Assembly: GCA_001949185.1 (NCBI GenBank)
Contig: BDGG01000003.1
Span: forward strand, 4,399,092 to 4,463,091
Direction: 5' to 3'
From: Ramazzottius varieornatus
Lineage: Eukaryota; Tardigrada; Eutardigrada; Parachela; Ramazzottiidae
Length of the DNA stretch: 64,000 nt
Part shown: in pieces, positions 55,646 through 64,000 of the stretch
Layout of the letters: every line of letters starts with the position of its first letter
How positions within the stretch are numbered: the stretch's first letter is position 1
Program-made: the position numbers and the translations under genes
The notes under the pieces: generated by a model
Seen by the model: the letters and a program-made list of their open reading frames with translations, nothing else
The model's database searches: none
What the model was told of the DNA's origin: nothing

Positions 55646-56744
55646 GGAGTACCAATTACGACGGAAATCAAAAGTCCCCCTACACAGTCAGATTCAAAGT
55701 GCACCAGCAGGCCGTCTGACTACCACAACGAAACTACTTCATCAATTATACGCTCCCTGTCTCGATGCTTCTTGACGAACCAACAGCGTAAAGTGCATCC
55801 ATGAAAGCCCCAAATAATTGGACTTCTTCAAATCTTTCCTACGTGTGATGGATCGATCTTTTGAAAAAAAGGCCTTCAAATACGGATACGCGTATCCCAG
55901 TATCAGCACATTTCATATCGTCAAACAGAAATGACAACTGTCATAACCAGATCATAATTTCATGAAGGTTACAGACAGCGCGCAAGTTCACCCGGGTTAG
56001 AATTCCTTGAAGTTCCTCATAAATTATCCTTGAAAACTCGGCAAGTAATTGGGTGTATCGGATTCGATAAAGGTCATGTGTGAAACTGTATCAAAAAGAG
56101 GAAAAATGCGAACAATCGGATTAGGGTTTGGGTTCCCGCACGCCGAAAGGAAAGAAACTCTATACATCCACGCGCAGCGTAAATAGGATTAATCAGGAAC
56201 AAAGAACGCCCATAGCGAGGAGCGGAAAACTATGATTAACGAGCCATTCAAGCGATACTCATTCCAGTCATGGGAGATTTTGGAGGGAGGACGGAATTCA
56301 GCTCAAAAACAAGCTGAGACTGGGAGAAACATTCCTTTCTAACCCAAGAGATCTGTGGGTAACGAGGAAGATCGAACGCAGATACGAATAAATTTACGGA
56401 GCTCTTCTGGCGGGATGCACGCTGCACTGGAGTGCCCTTCAGGAGAAAAGCGTGGCTATGGATCCCCGAACGCCGAACCAGGAGAACCTTGTACGGTTGT
56501 ATATACACAGTTGATAATATAGAGCTAATGAGCGTCTGATGTATTTGCAGGTCACGCCCACAAAAGATCATCGAGGTCCCGAAACCACCAACCGGATCTT
56601 GAACGGAAAGAAGTTCAAGAGTAGCGGAAGTATGAAGGAGCTTACAAAGCTCGTGCTCGATCAATAAGTTATCCTGTTACGATCCTACACCATTGTTCGT
56701 ACAAGGCGATTTTGACACTTCAGACATTATCGAAGGAACTGAGA

Positions 56745-56863
56745 GGCTCGCAAACGAAACGTCCAAGATCATCATCTGAAGTCACGCACGTCCTCAGCCA
56801 ATGACAATGTAAACGTGCGCCACTTGAGATGACGATCATATGCGTTTTGTTTGCTGAGCCTCC
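56745..56863. repeat. Palindromic element, monomer
   Basis: GCTCGCAAACGAAACGTCCA start and a right end ATATGCGTTTTGTTTGCTGAGC, with cores AAGTCACGCACG and GTGCGCCACTTGAG. Confidence 0.85.
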
Positions 56864-57684
56864 ACTTTTTCTGGGGTTTCTCTCCAGAATTCGCAATAAA
56901 TTAGAAGCGGGCAATATCTTGACACAGGGCTTCTTCAGAGTAAATACTCGCCAAGCACGTTCGGAGAAGGAAGTGGATAGACAAGAGACTTAGGCTGATT
57001 GCTTCGCAAACGCTGCGTGCTCGCTGGAGCGAAGTGATTCAGTCATCGAGAGATGGCCTGACCCGATAACTCGAACTTCCCTTCGCACGGAAGATGATAG
57101 AAGACTCCGTCGTACCGGAAGTCGGGAGCAGACCATCATTTTGACAGTCAGAATGGGATTACATTTCACGATTACATTTGTAACTGTTTCATCCGTGATT
57201 TTCGACCCCAAATATCACTGCCATATTCCGCCCATCTGCCAGTGTCCCACAGGCCTAAACCATACAAGTCCTAGTGAATGAACGTAGCGATCTGATCCGC
57301 GGTAAGCAACATCGTTTGCGCGCGCGGGTAATCAATTGTCGCAAGCGTGACAAGCGACAGCTTTGCTGGCTTCCAAATTCCCAGTGTATCTCTTTGACAA
57401 CTGCTCATGTCCCTCACAAGTATTGCGGCCAATTTGATGATAACGTACTCAACCGAATAAGCAAACATGAGTAACAAGATACCATCCTTTCAAAGATCGG
57501 TCCTCGAGAAAACATCATTTCACTGTAAACAGCTGCATTCGCTCAAGGAAACTCACGCGCGTTCTTCGCACATCGCGGACAAAACGCTCCCACTTTACTT
57601 TTTCTCTGACTCGTACACGATGTTCAAGCTTCCAGGGAGCACAGTCCGAAAAATCATCATTGATATCAGATACTGTATTGGAAC

Positions 57685-57798
57685 ACGGTCAATAAACTTG
57701 ACCAGATTGTTTTTCCAAGTGGCGCACGTTTCATGTAGTTGTTGCAGCAAGCGTGCGCCGCTTAAGAAAACGTTTTGGTCAAATTTGTTTGACGAGGT
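57685..57798. repeat. Palindromic element, full monomer
   Basis: GGTCAATAAACTTGACCAGA start, TTTTGGTCAAATTTGTTTGAC end; well-paired arms throughout. Confidence 0.9.
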
Positions 57799-58407
57799 GG
57801 ATACGTTTATGAAGTTTCATCTCGTGGAAATAGTCAGAAATTTCACGGAAATACATCTTTAGGCTGGTTATCTCGTTTCATTGGTCCGCTCTGCACAATA
57901 TCCCTGAATAAACTTGGAACGCTGGGGAATTTGTTCTGAATGGAATGTTCAAGCAGATGCATTCTCGACACCAGAATGAGCAACTGAGAGAAACTCCTTC
58001 CGGCCAAACGAATTGATGCATCCCAGGGGAAAACTAAGCATCACGCTGTAAGAAAATAAAACTAACAGATGAAAAGAGACACGCCACGTAATTTACCATG
58101 ACAGTTTGTCCAACGAAAGGCACGTCGCAGACCTGTTCGAAGGAAGTTGAAGGATGTTGAAGGAAGTCAACCATCCAATACGTTTACTCGGAAAAAAGCA
58201 ACCTTGTGACCATGTGAAACTCAAAGCTGATCCCCCATAGTGTCTGCACTAATTGCGGAAGGAAGGACCCAGGAAAGAAACAAAGTTAACTAAATGGAAG
58301 ACGGGTTGTCATATTATTCTCACACCGGCAAGTGAATCCATCAATCAACAAGAAGCTCAATCAAGCGAGCAAAAAACAACAGGCTGCTGGCTCGACTGAA
58401 CTAAGAC

Positions 58408-61400
58408 CTAAATATCGTCATTGCTGATCTCCATGTACACGTCGTACTCCTCCCTATTACAGTGTCCCGAGTCGGAAAAGGAGTGTTTGTAGTACTTTCC
58501 GTCAACGCACACAGCTGAGGAGAAGTGATCGTTAGTGGGTGGAGTTGTTTTGTTCTTCGGTTACGTTGTCTAATCGTCACTTTATGAACTTACCGATGAC
58601 CGACTGAGCATTCTGCTGGGAAGTAAATGCACTGATGCAGGGGACTTCCGCAGGAACTGTGAAGCTGGCGAGGCCCCATTGTGAGTCCGCGTACTGGCTG
58701 AACATTCCGAGCTTCGGTATCCTACACAGGAGAAGACTATGATGGGCAATCCCACAACTTCTGATTCTTGCATGACTGAGCTTATTTCGAAGACATCAAT
58801 ATTCTCTTGAAACAGCCCGTACCAGCCAAGCTGTCCCTCCCGATTTTTCGTAAATCTTTCTAAATTTTAGATCTACTGTATTCCCTCGATGAGTCTGCGC
58901 AATCACGTGGCGCGCCCGTAGAAATACGTCACGTGATTGCGCAGACTCATCGAGGGAATAGTGTACTTTNNNNNNNNNNNNNNNNNNNNNNNNNNNNNNN
59001 NNNNNNNNNNNNNNNNNNNNNNNNNNNNNNNNNNNNNNNNNNNNNNNNNNNNNNNNNNNNNNNNNNNNNNNNNNNNNNNNNNNNNNNNNNNNNNNNNNNN
59101 NNNNNNNNNNNNNNNNNNNNNNNNNNNNNNNNNNNNNNNNNNNNNNNNNNNNNNNNNNNNNNNNNNNNNNNNNNNNNNNNNNNNNNNNNNNNNNNNNNNN
59201 NNNNNNNNNNNNNNNNNNNNNNNNNNNNNNNNNNNNNNNNNNNNNNNNNNNNNNNNNNNNNNNNNNNNNNNNNNNNNNNNNNNNNNNNNNNNNNNNNNNN
59301 NNNNNNNNNNNNNNNNNNNNNNNNNNNNNNNNNNNNNNNNNNNNNNNNNNNNNNNNNNNNNNNNNNNNNNNNNNNNNNNNNNNNNNNNNNNNNNNNNNNN
59401 NNNNNNNNNNNNNNAATAGTGTACTTTTTGCCTTGCCCCACCCCAACCCGTTCTTAACATTTCAACTTGTGCTCTGTATTCGCGTGTATTCGCGTGGTAG
59501 ACTGCTTTGGAAACTCATCTTGAAACTAGGTCGTTTTGACACGTCCACTCACTCTGCTTGTGGCCGTTCTGCGCAATAAAATTCCGACTTCTCCAGAACG
59601 AAATTTTTTACACGCAGTTTCAAAGACATTTACTGTGTTTTGTAGTGTTTCAGAAGAAAATTTTTGGTTGGAAAGTCAAAACGACGCGAGATGCGAAATG
59701 AAAATAAAAAACACTGAAATGTCACCCCGATCGACTGGTGCGCCTCTTTTGCGTCGAGCAAAAAAACAGATGTGGAACTTCTCCACCTGTCAACTGCCCC
59801 ACGATTTTCTTCCAGGCTTTATTGTTCTCAAACGGTTCCAGAGGGCTGTAGTAATGATAAAAACATTTAAAACAAGCGCAAAAATCATCTGGTTGGCAGA
59901 AGCGAATTTACGATTGAGCAGGGACAACTCGACTGGAACGCGCTGTAATTACTGTAAGAGACTGACCGATGAGCTCGACAAGATAATTTCCCAAGCGGCG
60001 CACGTTTTCAGTACTATTGGCTGGAAGAACGCGTCACTTGGAGAACTTTATCTGTGATTAACAGCAAGCGTGCGCCACTCGGAGAAACAAATTTAAAGCG
60101 TTCTTATGCCAAGCTTTCAATTATCAAATTTTTTTTACCAATTTTTGCTCCATTAAATGTTGAGAGACGACTAGTGAAGAAGTCTATCTTACTTGCTCCG
60201 CTTGTTGAGGACCGTATCTTTTACAGCAAAAATGTGGACGGTTCCCTTGTCGCTGGAGACGCAGAGGTACTCAGAGTCCAGACTAAAGTTGATGGAGTAG
60301 AGTCTGGCCGTGTCCATGCCTCTCCGTAGTTCCACCAGCAGGGTGCGCTTGAGCGTGTCGAACACTCGAATGAGCGTTCCCTAGAGGACAGATTGCATAA
60401 GCCCCTTTACTATCTGGCCGATCTGCATGCTTGAGCATGGCGCCATCTGCTCGTGGAGCTAGCGGTTCGCTGCAGACCAACCTTGGTCGAAGCTGTCGCA
60501 CAGATGTTGCCATTCTGGCTGACAGCAATACAGGCAAGATCGGTTTGATGAGCTTTGATGGGAGCTTGAGTGGCGTCGGGTGAGGAAAAGTTCTAGAAGA
60601 GCATCAGAGAAAGACGAGCCGAAGATTCGTGAATTCGAGTAATGCATACCTTTATCTGCAGTGTCCCACATTTCACACCCGGAAACGCCATGATCTGCCT
60701 ATCGCTGGTCGTGTTGAGTTCACACAAACCTGTAACACCACACCTTGATCAGATTACTCATTGCATAACCTGAAGTTCAACACGTGCTGGTGAAATTGAA
60801 ACTGTAACTTGCCTCGAGGGTTATCACGGGTTTCGCATGTGTAAATCTTTGAGGCACCGTTCGGGAAGCGAAAGACATGAATTTGGTTCCGTAAGATACA
60901 CACAATTCTGAAACGACAAGAAAGTGAAAGCATAGTAAGCAAGAACAGTCAATAAAGGTTTCCGCACTTGTCTCGACGAAGTCGAGCAGAGATCACAGGC
61001 AAGCCGAACGTCAGCTCCATGACAAACTTCTTGGCGGCATCGTCCCATATCAACACTGCAAGAACAACATTCGGTCGGGGACAGGGTAAAGTCAACATTT
61101 ACTCCTCCAAGACCATTAAGACTACAATTCAGTCTTTTTGACGTGATTGGTATGATCGTGCACTTCATCGATCGCAATCTGGGGACTCGGCAAACGAAAT
61201 CGACAACATTGTTTCCCCAAGTGGCGCACTTCTCCGAAGCTACTGGCTCAAAGCGTGCGCCACATAAAAAACGATCGGATCGAGTTTCCACATGGCGTAC
61301 AGTGTCTGTGTCATTAGCTGGAAGCGTGCGCCACTTGGAAATACGATCGTGTTAGTTTGTTTGCCGAGATACTGACTTCCAGTCAGGACAAAGATTCAGG

Positions 61401-61819
61401 CACCTGTGTTCTCAGCAAACTTGGGCTTTGATCCGCCACCAATTATCGCTACGAGGTTGCTCCGGTACAGCATTTCGCACTCCGCGATTCCTCCGACCAG
61501 ATCATCGTCTGTGGAGATAGGGAATTGTTACTGGACGAAATCAGAATGCAATCAAGGAGGAGAACGTCAGCTTACCTAGTCGAAGCTTCTCCACCAGAGG
61601 GTTCACGTTGTAAATTCGCAGTCCAGATTCCAACGCCACAGAAAAACACGCTACAAAGTACAGTTACGTAACTATTCCGAGTGCTCTCAATAATTTCTCA
61701 TCCAACAAAGATAAACACAATTGCAACATGCAGAACTGCGGACAAGCCCATCGATTGATTGGCCACTTACCATAGTCTTGATTGAATCGCAAGCCAAGAA
61801 TTCCATAAGGATTGTCCAT
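58408..61819 (-). CDS. Wdr45: WIPI4/WDR45-type PROPPIN autophagy protein
   Basis: Ten exons in phase, complement(58408-58514, 58594-58721, 60193-60380, 60482-60592, 60650-60729, 60813-60907, 60968-61055, 61404-61508, 61576-61650, 61771-61819), give 341 residues (human WDR45: 360). It is a seven-bladed WD40-like beta propeller that binds PI3P on autophagic membranes and ATG2. [48 protein letters not shown] and the PI3P-binding LRRG ([13 protein letters not shown]) are all present. [14 protein letters not shown] and the ending [16 protein letters not shown] match WIPI4 more closely than WIPI3. The 60813 donor is GC rather than GT (GAG/GCAAGT). The start [12 protein letters not shown] was chosen by comparison; no longer in-frame ATG-initiated leader is obvious. 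The 58722-60192 intron holds an assembly gap. Confidence 0.94.
58879..58960. repeat. 31-bp perfect palindrome arms next to an assembly gap
   Basis: 58879-58909 and 58930-58960 are perfect reverse complements (arm core CTCGATGAGTCTGCGCAATC) around a 20-bp loop; in the WIPI4 intron. Confidence 0.9.
58970..59414. other. Assembly gap (445 N)
   Basis: A run of undetermined bases. The sequence just before it and just after it share AATAGTGTACTTT, so the gap probably replaces a repeat. Confidence 0.99.
59966..60100. repeat. Palindromic element, composite
   Basis: In WIPI4 intron 58722-60192: GAGCTCGACAAGATAATTTC start, cores AAGCGGCGCACG, ACGCGTCACTTGG and GTGCGCCACTCGG; one inner arm missing. Confidence 0.8.
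61186..61371. repeat. Palindromic element, clean dimer
   Basis: In WIPI4 intron 61056-61403: CTCGGCAAACGAAATCGAC start and GTTAGTTTGTTTGCCGAG end, with two hairpin cores between; the best dimer in the window. Confidence 0.92.
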
Positions 61820-62321
61820 TGCTTCTGGCCTATTGTCCAGGAGCGAGACCCGATCTAGACGATCCTCCAAGAGCCACCTTCGGCTGTCGCCATTCGTAAG
61901 AAGTGAAATAGTACAGTGATACGTTCGAGAAGGACAGAAGTTGTTTTGAGAAGCAAAACAAACGAAATGACGGAAAACCCTGAGATGGCAACATATGCCA
62001 TGTCATTATTATCATCTCACAACGACCTCGGTAACTAATGTCATGTCATTTTATGTCATGTCTTGTAGTGTGGTGGCGTAACTGGCGTTTCCAACTTTCC
62101 GCCATTTACTGGATAACAACAGTGGTCCTGAAGGTGAAAATTACGAACGACGACATAGCAGTATTCCATAGAGTATAATTGGATCAAAAATACAGTCACT
62201 CGAGAGAAACCGTATGTCGTCACAGTAATTTTCGATAGTTACATATGGTCACGTATTTGATTCAATGAAACGCTGACAAGAGAATCGTAGGCGAACGACC
62301 AGGAAGAGCTACCCAACGCAT
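61820..62321. other. Spacer between WIPI4 and the guanylyl cyclase
   Basis: No gene recognised; a short TCATGTCAT-type simple repeat lies at 62038-62070. Confidence 0.5.
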
Positions 62322-64000
62322 TCAGCACGTCGAATCAGAAAAGCGACAAAAAATATCGGGAGCATCCTCAGTGAAAGCTGTCATTGCGGGAGAGCCAGAA
62401 AGCCGAAGTAGCAGATGTTTCTTGGCTTTCTTCCTAAAAAAAGAAAAGGATCGAATGGCTGATGCGTACTCCAGCTCAGTAAATCTCACCTCGGCCTTCA
62501 TGGCTGCCTCAATTCGATATTTTTGGATGAAACCCAGCTGGTTCTTGAAAATGTCCGAGATGCGGACTCTTGTGGGCAGGGAGGACGAATGGAGTTCGAA
62601 CGCGGTCCTCACCGTCTCTCCCAGAACGTAGAAACGCGGAACTTTCGATACGTTCACCAAACCTCCAGTCACACTGCCAATATGTAGTCCCGCCTGCCAT
62701 CTCACTTTCTTCTCCTCCAAGAAGTCGGGCAAAATGTTCTGATAGCCTTCCATGAAACTTAGAGCAAAGTCTGCTGCGTCCTCCCCATTGGTCGCACTGC
62801 TGGAGGAACCGCCTGCAGAAAGACCCGCCACGTATATGCTAGCATGGCCAGCGGAATCCGCTTTAGAAATATTGTATTTTGTTAAGAGTCCGTCGTGGTC
62901 TGAAAGCCACAGAGACATTCTGCAAATTGAGAGCACCATGTGGGACGTCGGCAAAAGACTTGAACAGGATCATTTTCCCAAGTGGTGCACGTCAACCGTG
63001 CATGCGGCTGACGGAAAGCGTGCGCCGCTACAGAAAACGAAGCTAGCATAATCGTTTTCGCAAAGTGGCGCACGGCTCCGGTCAGTAACAGTGTAAACTT
63101 GCGCTACTTGGAAAAAACGATCCTGGTCAACTCAGTTGCTCGCGTCCCATTTGTAAGTTAAAGCCAGGTTACACGTACAACTTTGGAATTTCTCCAGAAA
63201 GACGAAGGCTTCTGTAACCCCCAGCTGAGTAATCGTGCACGACAGTTCGGTCGAAGTCAGAACGCAGACGGCGACAGACTCGAACGTCGAAGGATGAGAA
63301 CCAGCATGGGCCACAACCGCGGGCACTTGAGCTGTCCTGAGGTCCTCCAGCTTTCTCATTGCTGTCTCAAGTTCCGTCTGCTTCTCAGTCAGCTGATTTT
63401 CGAGATAACTATTATGGTTTTCCATTGACTGCAGCATGTTGTCCATCAGAGCCTTTCTTTTCGGGAAGATTCCATTCGAGACTTTTTTAACGGCCATGAT
63501 CGTAAGCCGTTCTGATGAGTCTTCGGCCCACATTGACCGGATCAATGCGAAAATATTCGGCCATTCATGGAGAACATTCTGTGAGATTTTGGGTCGTATC
63601 TTCTTGTACTTGACAGCGGTCAATATGCTCAAAGCACTGTTGTGCGAATCCACCAGGTCCTCGTAAGGACTGCAGTTGGTAAATATCTCGTACAAGATCA
63701 GTCCCAAGCTGTAAATGTCTGCCCGCATGTCGGCTGATTGAACAATGTACAGCCCGGCTGCATCCCGTCTTAGCAGTTCCGGAGCAACGTAAAGCAGGCG
63801 GCTGTGATACGTCTCGATCTTTCCCTCGTTGGGCGCTTCATCCTGCGAAGTTTTCGCAGCTGTATAGAAGTACTCGAAGGCGATGAAAACGCATCTCTGT
63901 GCCACCGTCAGTGCGTGCTGCTCCCAGTCGCCAATCACGCCGTTCCACTGGTGGTCTACGAAACATGAGTGGGTAGACAGTTGACCGTGAGTGATGCCCT
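62322..64000 (-). CDS. Receptor guanylyl cyclase, C-terminal part, cyclase domain degenerate
   Basis: Two exons, complement(62322-62919, 63175 to beyond 64000), in phase; the gene continues past the window end. The first visible part is a kinase-homology domain: GQLSTHSCFVDHQWNGVIGD (where active kinases have HRD and DFG), YVAPELLRRD (APE), DIYSLGLILYEIFT and WAEDSSERLT. A dimerisation coiled coil follows (MLQSMENHNSYLENQLTEKQ). The cyclase domain begins FESVAVCVLTSTELSCTITQ, where active enzymes have a metal-binding Asp in SVTIFFSDIVGFT. KADSAGHASIYVAGL replaces VETIGDAYMVVSGLP, and VLGETVRTAFEL replaces FGDTVNTASRM, losing the second metal Asp, the guanine-selecting Glu and the catalytic Asn. 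The overall fold (WQAGLHIGSVTGGLV) is kept. It is therefore a probable pseudoenzyme, perhaps a dimer partner; the extracellular domain is not visible. Confidence 0.85.
62947..63145. repeat. Palindromic element, dimer
   Basis: In the cyclase intron 62920-63174: GTCGGCAAAAGACTTGAACA start, cores near 62981/63018 and 63065/63100, right end eroded. Confidence 0.85.

Larger units (their letters stand above)
55646..58407. other. Intergenic region without recognised gene
   Basis: About 2.8 kb upstream of the GPCR and downstream of WIPI4. A 138-codon minus-strand frame (56248-56664) matches nothing known and has no splice or start support. Two palindromic elements (56745-56863 and 57685-57798) are present. 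Confidence 0.5.

Noticed and set aside
56248-56664. 138-codon minus-strand open frame
   Set aside because: No recognisable motif, no signal peptide or domain, isolated between genes without supporting exons.
57467-57862. 131-codon plus-strand open frame
   Set aside because: Its second half is a palindromic element (57685-57798); no recognisable protein.

Overview
This is a eukaryotic, animal (most likely ecdysozoan) genomic contig. The genes are split by short introns (mostly 50-250 bp, GT-AG with one GC-AG), packed on both strands, and encode metazoan families: Shc, KLHL10, a nicotinic receptor, a Prrx-type homeobox, RELCH, GCLC, PPP1R36, a peptide GPCR and WIPI4. Gene compactness, base composition and the mix of families make a tardigrade (Hypsibius-like) my best guess, but nothing in the sequence proves it. 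No operons, CRISPR arrays, rRNA or convincing tRNA genes were seen.

Layout. 0-6.7 kb: mostly non-coding, with a nuclear-receptor ligand-domain-like fragment, an exon of a small membrane protein, two inverted-repeat elements and a decayed PP4-type phosphatase copy. 7.7-12.4 kb (+): a 17-exon gene for a protein with two TIR domains and a C-terminal SLOG/LOG-like Rossmann domain, the most interesting locus. 12.9-15.1 kb (-): Shc adaptor. 16.2-19.9 kb (-): KLHL10. 20-23.6 kb: repeats and no clear gene. 23.6-26.8 kb (+): nicotinic acetylcholine receptor alpha-type subunit. 27.4-28.6 kb (+): FITM lipid-droplet protein, convergent with SMIM13 (-). 30.0-31.3 kb (-): Prrx-like homeobox gene. 32.4-33.2 kb (-): small secreted Met/Gln-rich protein. 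34.3-38.9 kb (+): RELCH. 40.0-44.3 kb (+): glutamate-cysteine ligase catalytic subunit, convergent with an alpha-aspartyl dipeptidase (-). 46.6-48.3 kb: nested transposons. 48.4-51.5 kb (-): PPP1R36-like. 52.3-55.6 kb (-): NPY/RYamide-type GPCR. 58.4-61.8 kb (-): WIPI4, with an assembly gap in one intron. 62.3-64.0 kb (-): C-terminal part of a receptor guanylyl cyclase whose cyclase domain looks catalytically dead; it runs off the window.

For most genes I assembled exon chains by hand so that splice sites, reading phase and family alignment agree; the coordinates are given in the evidence. Start codons and untranslated regions are less certain than internal exons.

The window is saturated with small palindromic elements. 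One family, with core GTGCGCCACTTGG, has roughly 35-40 copies as monomers, dimers and halves, mostly in introns and intergenic DNA. Other families are a 50-bp hairpin with ACCTGCATAC/GTATGCAGGT ends, a TA-flanked mariner-like MITE, and hAT-like elements with 8-bp target duplications, one nested inside another.
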